A DNA stretch of 64,000 nt from Ceratodon purpureus. Lineage: Eukaryota; Streptophyta; Bryopsida; Pseudoditrichales; Ditrichaceae. This document shows positions 22,560-34,649 of the stretch, piece after piece (the first letter of the stretch is position 1; every line of letters begins with the position of its first letter). The notes below the pieces were generated by a model. That model had not been told where the DNA came from, did not search any database, and was given only the letters and a program-made list of their open reading frames with translations. The DNA is taken from NCBI GenBank assembly GCA_014871385.1, contig CM026426.1, positions 52,872,478 through 52,936,477 on the forward strand, given 5' to 3'. The translations under genes were made by a program, and so were the position numbers.

Positions 22560-23941
22560 GTATCCCATGACAGAGCTTTCCTCGATCACTTGTGTACAGA
22601 AATTGTAGACGGACATGGGTGTGGCACAGACTTTCCCGGGGAACTACAGTGAGTACGTGCTGGCCAAGGCAGCGTGGGTTGAGGCCCAACGTATGGCTTG
22701 GGAGAAGCAGCAGAAAGAGATTACACAAAACTGAGGAAATGATTCAGCGGCTCAGCAGTGGAGCTAACTCAGGTCGTGCTACATCAGCTGCAAAGGTGTA
22801 TTATCACACCTCTATGTCTACTACTCTTTTTTACAGGGAAACATATAGATAATTGATGGTTGAAAATGATGTTGACCTAATGTGAATATGCACTGTTGAA
22901 TTACAGCAATTGGAGAAGATGCAAGATGAAGGGCAGATAGTTGAGAAGCCATTCGAACGTAAGCCCCTGAAGTTCCGCTTCCCGGAGCTTGAGCGCAGTG
23001 GAAGAACTGTTGTAGAATTAAGAAATTGGGTTTCCGTTACAATGACAAGGTATCCATCTCTTCTAAGCTTGCTGCAATCATTTGAGACATTTGTATTATA
23101 CATATATTGCTTAATGATGATGCAGGAACATTTAACACTTCATAATAATGCTCATTTGTAACGATGCATGCTTTGTAGGGGCGTGGGTTTTTAAATTCTG
23201 CGTAATTAGAATTGTAAGCATCTCTGCAGCATTTGAGGATGATAATTTACCCATGGTATTCTGTAGGTTCTTTTCGAAAATGCTTCTCTGCTTGTGGAGC
23301 GGGGTGAGAAGTTGGCAGTGATTGGTCCCAATGGGTGCGGGAAGAGTACACTCCTTCGAATGTTGATGGGGATGCAAACGGCAACTTTTGGGGAGATAGC
23401 TCATGGTGAGTAAGCTCAGAGACTACAGTCGCGATTACAATGTATGTTCTCTATCTCACGATTCTTTGTAATCCTTATCTCTTGCATTCGATATTGATTT
23501 CTGGCACGATGATCTAGCCGCCAAGAAAATATTTTTCCGAGTACTTCATGTATAGTATTTTCGAACTTCTTTACCGGTTTCTTAGACTTACATGTTCTCC
23601 TTTCATTCAATGCCCTGCAGTACTATTTATAGCAGAATATGGAAGCTCGACAGAGAGAGCTAGACCGCGAAGAGGAACTTGAAATGAAAGGTCCAACTGT
23701 GAAAGCCAAGTCAAAAATGTCCAAGGTATGTATGTAAGCTTCTTCAACTTGTCCCATAATGTCATCTATGTGAATGCTGGTTGCACTAGTAAGCCCGCAG
23801 ATCTAATGAATGCATCAGTAAGAGCCCATTTGTTTTGTTTATCAGGCTGAGAAAGAGTTACAGAAGAAACAGAAAGCCCAAGCCTTTACACAGAGCAAAG
23901 CGAAGGGAAAGGTGACCAAGAATGCGAAGCGCTGGAATTGA
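22560..23941 (+). pseudogene. ABCF5: ABC transporter F family member 5-like gene, truncated and internally deleted
   Basis: Only the second half of an ABCF protein is present. Pieces in order: LDHLCTEIVD and FPGNYSEYVLAKAAWVEAQ to GANSGRATSAAK (to 22795); QLEKMQDEGQIVEKPFERK with FPELERSGRTVVELRN (22907-23049); [27 protein letters not shown] (23268-23406, Walker A of the second ATPase); and a tail RELDREEELEMKGPTVKAKSKMSK then AEKELQKKQKAQAF to KNAKRWN (to 23941). Splice sites are intact at most borders. The stretch with Q loop, signature LSGGE, Walker B and switch His is absent, and there are frame changes in the first two pieces. The KNAKRWN end is characteristic of plant ABCF5. It looks like a captured host gene fragment. 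Confidence 0.85.
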
Positions 23942-25689
23942 AGGGTTGACTTAACCAACAAGGGTTTAACTCTCAATATTTGTTGACGGACTCTCAATAT
24001 TTGTTGACAAACTCTCACCTTGAGGTGTAGCTCGCAAGAAATCTTGGTGACAGATTATTCCAATGTTTAACTCTACAATGCAGATACGAATTGCTGATGA
24101 TCAATTTGTTACATCTTTGACTTTACTCCAATGGCTCCATTTAATTTATTGCATCCTTTGACGCAACGTGACGAAGATCAATTGAATCCTCTAGAGCTTA
24201 TCAACTTGTAAATTGTAGGTTACATACACATTTTAGTTTCCCACTCTTGACTTGACTGCAAGGGTGATGATAGTGCAGAAGAGCCACTAAATTGCGTTGG
24301 CAATATGTGTATTTTTATTTTCAATCTCTCTTATATTGTTATTTATTGTGGAAGTAAAAGCGCAGGAATACTGCTATGTACAGCTTCAATGAAGTAGCGA
24401 TTGTTAGAGTATGTGTATGGCTCAGACGTTGAGCGGTTGTGATTGATATGAATTATTTTTTGTCAGAATGATCGTTCCACACTTAAAGGAGACAGACGCT
24501 CTCAAGCAAAGCGGAATAAAGAAACTTAGAAAATACTCTGAACATTGCTGGCGAACTGCAGACCAGTTGCAGACGAGTAGACGATGTGTCGGACAGTGAA
24601 CGAAAGAAATTGTTGTGAAAAGAACAAAAGAACCTTCCTGCAAGTCTTCGATAGAGATGTTGTCGTCAGAAAACTGAGAACTAGGGCAAAGGGTATAAGG
24701 TATCCCAACTTATTTCCGCTCTTTTCCTATTTCCGCCAGCCAGCTAGAAATGACTAGAAGCCACTGACAACAAATCTAATTACCACCAAACTCATGTGGT
24801 CAGTGGTTTAGGCTTAGTTAATGGCGAAAATGGGGTTTAGATTGGGTGCAAATGGAGTCATGGAGTAGTGGTAATGACAAGGAAAGTGAATCTACACTAA
24901 AATTTGTCAGAAACATGTGGTGGAAATAGACTTGGTGCATAGTGGGAGGTAGTAGAATGAAATTTGGGTGATTGTGCCTGCATTATAGGGTGATTACTGA
25001 TTGTTGTTTGGGTTGTAAATGGACTGGTCTACATGTGATTTTGGACCTTTTGCACATATTCCCTTCAAAAATCAATAACTAATTCAAATTTCATTAGAAA
25101 ATTATGATTTTACTTGTATTGGTTTTCAAACCTTGACAAGTATCACTAGGAAATTGTTGCAATTTTATAAATTCCTCTAAAAATGGTTTATTCCTTAAGT
25201 TGGTGGAAATAGGCTAGGTTACCTTAGTTGTTATACTAAGTTTTCAATCATATAGCCACGTGTATAGGATCAATATGGTTCCCATGCCTTTGCTTTATAT
25301 GTATAGGACATGAATTAAGCAAATGAGACTCATATGGAATTGATTCTAGTAAGAACCATATGGGAATTGTGCCTCTTATAAGAACTATAGTTTAAATACA
25401 TTATTCCAAAGCTCCTATTGATTATGTATTGACTTATTTCAATATGGTATCTTTACTCAAAATCTACGCACAATGATTTTAGTGTAAAAATTGTAAAAAG
25501 TTAAAAATTTGACAGAGTTATCATATAGTTTTTATATTGTTTCTACTACTACTGGATTGATCTAGTGCATAAGTAAGAACCTTCCGAAGGTCATGCACTT
25601 AAAGAGTAGTGTTGTGGAGTATTCGTGAGGAGAAAGAGCTGTGGAATATTGATGGAGGTGGCTATCTAAGAAAGAGGGGATTTGGGATT
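23942..25689. other. Gap without gene
   Basis: The first part holds 3'-UTR-like sequence after the ABCF5-like stop; the rest is AT-rich unique-looking sequence. No ORF with recognisable content was seen. Confidence 0.4.
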
Positions 25690-26522
25690 CGAACATTCCA
25701 TAATCTAAACTTAAATATTCCTGAAGAAGGTGCTTGACGCCCTTGAAAATCGGCTTTTCCTTCATTGACAAGTTGTCATCCTCCTAAACTTAATGAAAAA
25801 GGAAGAGGGTGGTGCAGAAATCATTTAGCATTTAAAAATAAAAAAAATCCAAAATTAAAAAAAATGAAATTAAAAATAAAATAAAAAATAAAAGCAAAAA
25901 AAAAATATTAAGGTTGAAAATAATATGAAGGAGATTAAGAAAATGAAAGAGAAAATACAATGAAAGATAAAATTAAATGAAAGGACTCTTTCGACCCCTT
26001 TAACAAGATAGATAGAATAGAGGAAGTTAATAAAAAATACTAGATAATTATAAATAAAATTAAAAAAAAAGATTAAAGGCACGTAGACGAGAATGGTTAA
26101 AGGTTACAATATTAAAGGTTACTTGATCTCTCTTAAGAGCTTCAACATTAGTACATTTTAAGCACTAATTTGCATATAAATGTGAGAGAATAAGGGAAAT
26201 TCATGTATGCCTGAACTAGTTTGAGGGAGTTGGAGCATAGTAATTGGTGCACGTCAAAAAATTAATCACCAAGGAAAGAGAAAACGAATTACAAATTCAA
26301 TGAAAATACTGTAATTAGTCCACGGTTATAGGGTCAATTAAGTTACTAAAATAAGATTATTTCAAAAAATATACTAAAAATATTTGAATCTTCTAATTTT
26401 ATATTTTATATTTAGTAAAAAAAGTTCTATTTTTAGGTTCAGCCCCCCATTTTCTGCTCTCTGCTCTCCAAATCTCTGCTCACCGCTCTCCGCTCTCCGC
26501 TCTCCACTCACGTACAAGCTAC
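25690..26522 (-). repeat. Right long terminal inverted repeat of the 21.7-kb block
   Basis: The reverse complement begins GTAGCTTGTACGTGAG and then GGAGAGCGGAGAGCGGAGAG, and follows the left repeat (4792-5660) to TTAGATTATGGAATGT with small indels. The outer purine-rich part is expanded relative to the left copy. Confidence 0.8.
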
Positions 26523-26780
26523 GTCTTGATCCAACAAAGATGATCTAGCATTTCGAGCAAATATAGAGATACTTTTGAGGAGGACATGGGAGCACGGCAT
26601 TATAATAGTTTTCTTACTTGCATGAGTAAGGACGTCCTATGCTCAAAAAAGAACATGGATCTTGGGAAACAATGTAGAATCAGAAATTTGTCTAAGAAGA
26701 GAGTGAGGCTTACTGCTAAAGAAAATGACGCATTCTTAATAAAATCAAGAGCTAATGGCTTGCACAAAGAACCAGTTAAA

Positions 26781-26975
26781 ATAAAAGAAAAATGTAAAAG
26801 AAATAAATAATCAGTTAAAATAAATAAAAAATAAAAGAAAAATGTAAAGGTTAAAGAAAGGGAAGACGTGATGGTATAAGAATGGGATAAAAAAATTAAA
26901 AAATAAAAGAAAAATGTAAAGGTTAAAAAAAGGGAAGATGGGATGGTATGAGAATGGAGTAAAAAAAAAATTAAT
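26781..26975 (+). repeat. AT-rich tandem repeat
   Basis: ATAAAAGAAAAATGTAAAGG and what follows starts at 26781 (shorter unit), 26831 and 26903. The last two copies are 72 bp apart and nearly identical. Confidence 0.7.
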
Positions 26976-26989
26976 GTACTAACTTTTTT

Positions 26990-28400
26990 TACATGTCAAA
27001 GACAAAAAAGGATATGATGGATAAATAAAGGAATGACAAAAGCTTTTAGAAATATAATAAATGTATTCAACTGCGAAATAAAATCAAAACAAAATATGAC
27101 TCATGTAGGTAATAATAATATGAATGGAAATTGGCATCTATACAAGAGCATGTAAAAAAAAACACAAATAAATGAATTAATCCAAACATTCAGTAAAAGA
27201 ACATATTTTAAAGCAATGGAAAATATTGAAGTTATACTATATAACAAAATTCCTAAACTGTATCTTATGGTGACATTTATAAAACTAGAAAGGAATGTAC
27301 AACAATGGGGTCAATATAAAGACAACGTGTATGTCTAATTCTGACGTTCAATCAATATATGGTATATATTCAATTCAAAAGTAATCTATCAATTGACACG
27401 ATGCCATTTATCTTGCTCCGTGGTGGAGAAATCTAAATAAAAATATAATAATACTTTATAATGTGCATGTCTTGAAAATTCACTACAAATTCAATATTCA
27501 TATTAAATCAGTAATTGCATTTAATGATGAATCTTACAAAGAAAGGACTCATGAAGGTGAGAGTTTCCATTGAACATCAAATCCTAGGAAGAAACATGCA
27601 TTTGATGACTTATGTGCTGAAATTAATTACAACTTCACGTATGGAAAAGAATAAAACTAGAGTATTGAAAATGGTGAGCCTTAATTGAGGCAACTTATTA
27701 GGATAAGCATTTTTAACACATGAAATGAAGACAGTGAAGTAAACTTAAAACTAATGTATTCTGGACATAATATGACTTACCAAATATTGCAACTAAATTT
27801 GTAAACGAATCTATAAATAAGAAACGGCTACATGTGGCGGGAGATGCAGAAGCGGGAAGGTTTCTAGGTGAAGGAAAAGGATTCTTTTTAAAGGTAAAGG
27901 CCCGAGCGGGACGGAATCACGGCAGACCAACTTCCCCCTCAAATGTGTCCGTTCAGAAGCCATTGAGGAAGATAGAGGAACATCATCGGCTCAGAACTAG
28001 AACCTGGTCTAGATATGCTTCTCTCACCTCTTTCTCCCCCTTCAGCTGCTTCTTTACTATCTAACTTCTCCGAACAGTGCATTGAGATTTTGATGGTTCG
28101 GTGTTTGTAGCATAAAGATTTTGTGACCCTAACTTTCCGAATCCAATGAATTTGTATCCGTTCAAGCGTGCGTATTCTGTGTTTGTTGAGGGACTTAAGT
28201 GAATGCGGCTTTAGTTTTGCAGGAACCGGTTTCATACAACCTTGTCTTCCGAGAATTGTGGACTGTATGTGGCACTCTCTTTAGAATATTTTGTATACCA
28301 TAATGTTTAGAATTCAAAACAGTAGGGGTGAAGTCTTTTCAGGCCAAGCTCAGTATATTCAAAATTAACGTTCTATGTATTCAGACCATACAAGACTAGT
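26990..28400. other. AT-rich gap, possible 5' exon relic near 27800-28100
   Basis: Most of this stretch is AT-rich without genes. Near 27805 TCTATAAATA resembles a TATA box and is followed by a 76-codon ORF at 27834-28064 with no recognisable domain. Neither is supported by similarity. Confidence 0.25.
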
Positions 28401-28412
28401 GTTACTATGTAC

Positions 28413-28661
28413 TCACGTTTGCTTGCGGCGCCTGACTGGTTTCTTGCATGCTTGACTCTTTGTTTTCTTCCTTGTGCTCCTTCTTAACAACCTGGTTGGC
28501 TTCTCTATTGAACACTTCCTTGGCTTGTCACGTTGTGACTCTAATGATGGCTTGTTTCCCTGGTCCCGACACTTCCTACTCCTGCAGGTACAGCTGAAGC
28601 CGGATATATCCCAATCATCGGACTTGAAATCCTTGCCATAGTCTTGCTACACCCGTCCCCC

Positions 28662-28704
<43 letters not shown>

Positions 28705-29940
28705 GTTAGTAATAGACTTGTTATCCTTCAGCTTAGAAATTGAGAAAATAAATTTTTCTTTTTGAAGGAAGATAGTCAGCGCCTCCTGATCGGTTTAGGA
28801 TCCTTACCCATGTTAACTCTTCTACTAGGTAGATGTCTCGATTGGCAAAGAATGCCACATGGTAGATACGCTCATCTCTGGAGTCCACTCGCGTAGGCAT
28901 GTCGACGACGTTAGCTCCCTCACACCTGAAACATCCGCAGTCACAATTTTCGTAGTTAGGTTCACTACTGGACCTAGGCACTGTATTTGACTTAGCATAA
29001 AACAAGTTGAGCTAGGACGGTCCATGCCTGTGATTCAAGAATCTTGCAACATTGCCATAGTGAGTGGCATCGATACAGAGAGAGTTGTTGTCATTGGCCA
29101 TTACTTCAGACCGCCAACAAGCATCCAATTGGAGAGTGTAGGTTTGACGATAACCAAGTAGCTTGTGTATGAGGTGGTTCCGCTCGATGAGTTCACCATT
29201 AGTCACAATGTCCCCGGCGAGCTCAAATAGAAACTTACCTGCCTTGATGTGCTCCACTGTTCGGACACCCCAGCCGTGAGAAGGAATCATAAAAATCTGC
29301 GAGTGATATTTTACGTGTTAAATAATGTGAATATTAAAAAAATACATCAATAACAAAAATGAGATCTCTCTAAAATAAAACAAGGCTTACATGTACCTTC
29401 ATTGTCATGCCATGTTGGATAACGCGGTTCCCACACTTAAAGTGGCATGCACACATATAGTTACATTCTGTAACGAAGGTCCTTGGTTGGTGACCACGAC
29501 TAACAGAGGTTTCACCGCTACTACTGTCTTCAATAGGGAGATTTGCAAAGAAACACCCGATCCCTTTATTACAATATTCCAAAGGAAGTTTGTCATCCTA
29601 ATCCTTTATGATGTCAGCCTGAAGGAGGCCAACTATATTGTATGCGAAATCCCCCGATTGAAGAGCGCACACGCAAGCAGACTTCCCGGTAGTCAGACAA
29701 TCTGTACCACATCCTTTACAACATGCTTTTGGTCTGAAAGACTTTCTCACACTTCTCCACAAGTCGCCACCTCCCCCCTCTTCAACAAGTACCATACTCT
29801 CTTTAATGTATCCAAATTCTGGTGGATAAATAATGGATCTATCAGGACTGACCACTTGTACAGGATACCGCTCCAAACCATACGAAAGATCTTCAACCAA
29901 TATAGTACCTTGTTTTGACAAGGTAGGTGAAATCAGCAAT
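28413..29940 (-). pseudogene. SET-domain histone lysine methyltransferase, copy 1
   Basis: Exons on the minus strand: about 29940-29398, 29296-29019, 28926-28808 and 28646-28413. Pre-SET cysteines are CCKGCGTDC and CVCA, then ECNYMCACHFKCGNRV. The SET part has HGWGVRTVEHIKAGKFLFELAGDIV, GNVARFLNHR joined to CEGANVV, and FFANRD with EELTW joined to QDYG. The post-SET is FSCTCRSRKCRD, then a basic tail with RRSTRK. This matches the copy at 52294-53405 and plant SUVR-type H3K9 methyltransferases. An in-frame stop lies in the pre-SET region, and the intron after NHR has a GC rather than GT donor. Two of its introns (29297-29397 and 28647-28807) are absent in copy 2. Convergent to the DDE gene in the family layout. 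Confidence 0.8.
28664..28702. repeat. 39-base cytosine homopolymer
   Basis: An uninterrupted C run lies inside the intron 28647-28807 of SET copy 1; the sense strand carries G39. Confidence 0.9.
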
Positions 29941-30185
29941 TCAAATGGAGACTTGTGTGCACCTCAAATGTTTTTTGCAAGTGATGGAATACATACAAAA
30001 ATGTATTCTACAACAGTACGATGCCATAGACCCAAAGGAGCCTAGGTATGTACCTCTCACAATACAAAGTAGAGTGTGCAATTTAACTTTGGCCACACTT
30101 TGAACTGCCTACACAATCCTATACAACCCTACAGAATCCTAGAACATCAGTTAGTCAGAGGACGCCAACACAAATTTCACCAATT

Positions 30186-31740
30186 TTAACTTCTTTCCAC
30201 TAGGGCTGCCTCTGGGACTTGCAACATCGGGGCGGATTCAAATAGTAGGGGTCTCTTTTGACTTCCTTTTACTTGATTTCTTCTGCCTAGCCTTCTCCAC
30301 CGCACCATCGTTTTTCTGCTTCCTTGTCTTGGCCTTCCGCTGGGTTGCCAAATCCTCACCTTCTCCTCTGTGTAGGTCATCTCTAGCATCCAAGGACCTT
30401 CTGCTAGCCCGAGTCCTCTGAGCTGGCCCTTGCTCCATATCAACTCCTCTTACCATATACTGACCTTCCAGCTCCTCTTGGAGCCTCCTTCCCTCCTCCG
30501 ACTTCCTCTTCCCCCTGAAATGTCTAACCTCAGCAGGGACCTCGACTGTTGTGGCCCCGACTTCATCCTCTCGCATCTTTTTCTTTGGCTATCCATCAAG
30601 CCCTCCAGACTTATGCTGAGTCTCCGAAGTCAGCGGCTTCCTCTGTATGGGGCAGTCGTTATCCTGGTCGGCAGTCGTCTCCGTGGCCATGTTGGACTGG
30701 ACAAGCGCTGTCCAAGGCCTGCCCCAGATCTCCAAGCTTTCTTGTTCGAGCTCCACCTCTTGACTCTCATCTAATCCCTCCTCTATGCCCGATAGCTTCA
30801 CAACCTCACCGCCCCTCCTTGCCTTCCCCTTGCTCTCCCCTTCTCCTTCCACTTCACTATTTAACTCCATATCACTCTCCTTCTTTTCTAATACCGGCTC
30901 TCTAACTTCCTCACATCCCGCCCCCCCTACTCCTTCTACGACAACTGTAAGCATAGTCACATGTTGTAATTCCACGACCTCTAGGTCCTGAGGTATCGAC
31001 TTCTAAACTGGTAGAGTAGTTAAACCCCCTTCCCTAAACCTCTTCTCCACCTCTAGCTTTCTAGTATTCTCCCCCTTACCTACTTCTTCTACTCTCCCGT
31101 CTGTTTTGCGACACTGACCATTGTTTCCCTCGTCTCCTTCATCTTCACTAGCCTCGCTGCCCACGCTGCCCTTGCTGCCACTGCCACTAACTGTAGTCCC
31201 GGATGTAGATTTTGAATCGGGATTATTATCTACAACAAATCCACCATCACAATCAGTCGTCTACCGTCCCCAAGAAGGGTCATAAATTGCCCAAAATATA
31301 AATCGTCAGTTCTAACTATCTACAATCAGGACTATATACTACCGGAAATCAGACATAGATCTCTGGAAACATACCTTCTTCTTGAGAGTCTTCCTCGTTC
31401 GAAGATTCTACAAACTCGGGCTCCATCACCTTTGCCTTCCCTCACCAATCTTCCACAAGACACTCGAAAACTTTCTCTGGATGCAGCTGCGCATGTGGCA
31501 GACGTTTTCTTCCATCTGCTCTCCCAATAGACGTGCCAGACCTTGTGGACGCGTTCTTCACCTTCTCTGGACTATCCACCACAGTTATCCGATTTTCCTC
31601 CTCTTTGATATGCATAAGGCTGCTAGTGAATGTCTCAATAGCAGCTAAGTCTCGTAACCGAGTTGAGCAAACTGCTTGACTTTGCTCACCAAAACTCCCA
31701 AGCCCGTGAAAAAGAGTAGACATAGGCTTCAACGACGAGT
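30186..31740 (-). pseudogene. RP gene copy 1, second part (acidic/basic low-complexity)
   Basis: It is joined to the RING-like part by the phase-1 intron 31741-31997, giving TDSSLKPMSTL, which matches DGSSLRFASPK of copy 2. The first exon ends ESSNEEDSQEE at about 31378. The next begins DNNPDSKSTSGTTVSGSGSK, matching SSSGTTDSDGSS of copy 2. The rest is acidic Glu/Gly-rich, then basic, ending RQKKSSKRKSKETPTI. About two internal stops occur. It is low complexity, so conservation lies mainly at splice joins and composition. No enzymatic motif is seen. Confidence 0.6.
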
Positions 31741-31997
31741 CTGCAATCACAAAAAATAATCTGAATTAACAAGCTGTTTAGAATTACTTCTACTATTGCA
31801 AAAAAAACTAATAGTACAATATTATGAATTGAACCTCAATGGTTGGCTACTACAACCTTTTACATTGTACCTTTTTAGTAAAACGTAGTACTATTACATG
31901 ACGTAAGTACTATTAGTACCGAACGACCCAAGTACTAATACTACCTAAATCAACAGTACACAATGAAATCAGGTATTAAGTTGTAATATGTACTTAC
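31741..31997 (-). other. GTAC-dense RP intron, copy 1
   Basis: The donor is GTAAGTACAT and the acceptor is GATTGCAG on the minus strand. About eight GTAC motifs occur in 257 bp, one expected. It is in the same position and phase as the intron 55257-56278. Confidence 0.75.
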
Positions 31998-33861
31998 CTG
32001 TGTTGGGACATCGTCGACGTGCTCGTTCAGCTCGTTCCGAAAGTAAACACGCCACCTCATCGTCACACACAGTCATCTGGGCAGCTACATCTTCAACGAC
32101 AACACTCCCTGGACCTCCCCACACAAAGCTACGATGCGAGTCTAGATCTACAAGTTTATCACTACAGTTTGCCGCGACACATTTATAACCACTCTCGTTA
32201 GTAACCTTCGCGGAGAAAGGGTGATACATGTGCTTACAAGATGCAATCACAATGTCACTCTTGGAGAAATTAAAACCGCAAAGGGCACATTTAGTGATTT
32301 TTAGGAACCTGCGTTTGGGAGAGTCGTCCTCTCCAAACGCACTGTCAGGGTACACGAGTGGAACTTGGTTGAGGCTAGCAGCGTGTCTTCCATACTTAAT
32401 GCGTTCAATTTTGACCTTCACCCCTTCGCACATCTGGATCTTCTGCTCTCTTAGGAGCCGACACTCTGTTGCTCCTAAGTCTTTCTCCAGCGCCTCGGGC
32501 TCCTTCCTTGCTAGGGCTTGCTTTTGATCCTCCAGAAGCTCAGCAAGCACATTCTTCTTTCCTTCATTTCTTGGGTGTTCCACGTCACTGCTATGAAGTT
32601 GAGCCAAGTTAGCCTCGTAGGATTCCACCACCAAAAGCGCCAGTCGCTTGTCTTATGCTGCTGATTCCTTAGCCTTCACCACCACCTCCTCGTCCATCTT
32701 CAATCCCTCTATCTCCATCAAGAGTATTGTATTGCATTGTATTGTTTAGATTGGATTTGCAATGCTAAGTCTGAAAGAAATGACCATGTAGAACCGGGAA
32801 ACCCTTCAATTTTTTCATTTAAAATTTTGTACGCTGTATTCTTGACTCTATAAGTATACAGACAAGTATCTCAGAATAACAGTACTCAAATGATACAAAC
32901 AACAAACATTTCACATTAACACTAATCAGATTACCTAGACAACTCTAATCAACTAAGACATACAAATTAAACTTGGTCGAGGTAGTGTACTTACCTTTGT
33001 CCGCGCTGCATCCTCCACCCTAACACCCGGCTCCAACTTGACCGCGGCATCAACCTTCAAGCTCTTCCAAGTGCGCTTTGTCACCGTAGCCCCCGTGTTG
33101 ATAGCAAATTGCAGCTTTGAAAGATCCTGCTCATACTTCCTTTGCTGGGAGTTGTTTGTCTCTTGACCATACAACTCCCAATTCACGGAATTCTTTTGTC
33201 ACTCTAACACGACATCGACTGCAAACTGCTTCGTCACGGATCGGGGAATCTCATCTGGTCCGTGCTGGTACACAATTGGATGCAGGTACCTAATGTGGTT
33301 GACGATCTCTCCCACCTTGCAATCGGACCAAGAGTATCCGCCGCGACCCTTAACACCCTCCGGCCTAAATCCTAACTCCTGCATCGTCTTGTCCGAGATA
33401 TCCTTGTCTTTCCGACATTGATGCGGGTTGATGGACTTAGGGCTACACTCTAGGTTGTATCTGTCGCGGAAGTCCTCCCAAATTAACAAATCTGGAGGGG
33501 CCTTCAAAATCACTATCAACTCCTGCAAATCTTTGATGGTCAGGAAGCGCTCCTCTTCCTTCACAGAAACCTCAACAACCTTGCTACCCCCAGACTTAGT
33601 CATCCCCACCTTTGCTCCCAACCCAGATTCCACATTCCCTTTAGACTTAATCTGTCCATCTGGAGAACTAGTTTTCACTCCGTCTCCCCCCCCCCCCCCC
33701 CCCCGGACTTGGACCTTTTTGACATTGCGAACACCCAACAAATTGACTAGCAACGTAAACCTATTGAGCAAAACTTTGAAGAAAAGAATCCAACCTGAAA
33801 CCCTAGACCAACAGAGGAACCATATCCTAAATACTCGCGACAAACTGAACCCTAAGCGCAA
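31998..33861 (-). pseudogene. RP gene copy 1, first part: conserved domain, coiled coil, RING-like finger
   Basis: The likely start is near MTKSGGSKVVEV (about 33600); the frame is open further upstream through a poly-Gly run. The first domain has LELIVILKAPPDLL-like helices, then GGYSWSDCKVGEIVNHIRYLHPIVYQH, matching SGFYWQGCEVQEVVDRVKYLHPILYQH of copy 2. After an intron of about 350 bp (32641-32993, not in copy 2) a charged helical part leads to CALCGFNFSKSDIVIASCKHMYHPF and CVAANCSDK with HRSFVWGGP, a C-x2-C ... C-x-H-x2-H ... C-x4-C pattern like RING or FYVE-type zinc fingers. One in-frame stop follows VVLE, and one finger Cys is Ser (YHPFSAK against YHPFCAS). Confidence 0.65.
33686..33704. 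repeat. 19-base cytosine run
   Basis: It lies in RP copy 1, where the minus strand reads as a short poly-Gly run. Confidence 0.9.
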
Positions 33862-34399
33862 TACAAGTTTCTAACCTTACACCAAAAACCCTCAATCTCC
33901 ATCTCTTATATGCTCAATTCCCAAAAACAATGCGACTTTCCATCACTCCAAGACCCTAAGCGATAGCACAATACTCAAAAAAACCAACAACATTCTGAAC
34001 CCGAAGCTCAACACATGTATCTCACACAACCTCAAGCCCTCTAACTCTGTATCTCTCTATCTCACCCTAAACCTCTAAGTTCCCTCTACTTGAACTTCCG
34101 CAAAAACAAATAAATCAAATACTCCTCTCCATACTCCGAAGCCTGAAGTATGATGCAAAAGCATAACACCAACGAGATGAAACAACCACCACCGAGACAA
34201 GCAAACACCAAGGAGTGTAACCACAGAATTCCAACGAGACCCAGGGGACGTTATACGTGCGAGACGAAGACTACCGGAGCAGGTAGCACCCAATCCAGGT
34301 ACCTACAACCACCGGTCAATTGATTCCTTATTGGTTGATCTGAGCTTCGGCGCCGGGTGCTCGCATCGATGATATGGACGGCTACGATTATCCAGAAAA

Positions 34400-34600
34400 A
34401 GTACAACACCTACAAATGGGAAAAAATGTACAAGTGAAGTACTTATGAAATTTGCCCAAAGTGTACCCGGTGTAGCTTGCCAACACCCATAGACGTCCAA
34501 GAATGGTACATTGCCAATTTAAAGTAATTAGGCACTTGAATATCATCATTGCTTTCTTGACATTGGTCAATGCTCAACTGTATAAACCTTTGTACATTTG
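34400..34600. other. GTAC-rich zone at the presumed right edge of element copy 1
   Basis: Five or more GTAC motifs occur within 200 bases, as in the subterminal zones of copy 2. The next feature to the right is an unrelated transposase relic. Confidence 0.4.
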
Positions 34601-34649
34601 ATGTGCATTGCTAAATTGCATAAGTATAAGAAAAACACTCATCAAGACT

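Larger units (their letters stand above)
4792..26522. mobile_element. Candidate giant Mutator-type element with captured genes
   Basis: Inverted repeats of about 0.83-0.87 kb face each other across 21.7 kb. Long inverted repeats are usual for Mutator-like elements, and a Mutator-like transposase lies inside at 6838-10369. Inside are also a broken ABCF5-like gene and two halves of a ParB/methyltransferase gene, which fits gene capture of the Pack-MULE kind. No direct target duplication was found between the sequences outside 4792 and 26522. A related end at 17472 and the inverted DDE fragment next to it show that the block has been rearranged. Two independent copies of one repeat in opposite orientation is the alternative. 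Confidence 0.5.
995..34468. mobile_element. DDE-SET transposon copy 1, interrupted by a 21.7-kb insertion
   Basis: The genes at 1951-4791 (DDE transposase, plus), 28413-29940 (SET, minus) and 30186-33861 (RP, minus) repeat the order and orientation of the sharply bounded element at 46445-61189, so they are read as a second, older copy. Ends are not certain. A GTAC-rich zone at about 960-1030 contains GGGTAC at 995. Near 34461-34468 the minus strand also begins GGGTACACTTTGGG, with GTAC motifs inside. No matching target duplication was found at these points. Without the insertion at 4792-26522 the length would be about 11.7 kb, near the 14.7 kb of copy 2. Protein identity to copy 2 is only moderate, so this is a diverged family member. 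Confidence 0.5.

Noticed and set aside
28017-28112. Possible chloroplast transit peptide start, MLLSPLSPPSAASLLS
   Set aside because: Only 31 codons, no continuing frame or splice partner was identified, and Ser/Pro-rich text arises easily in CT-rich DNA.
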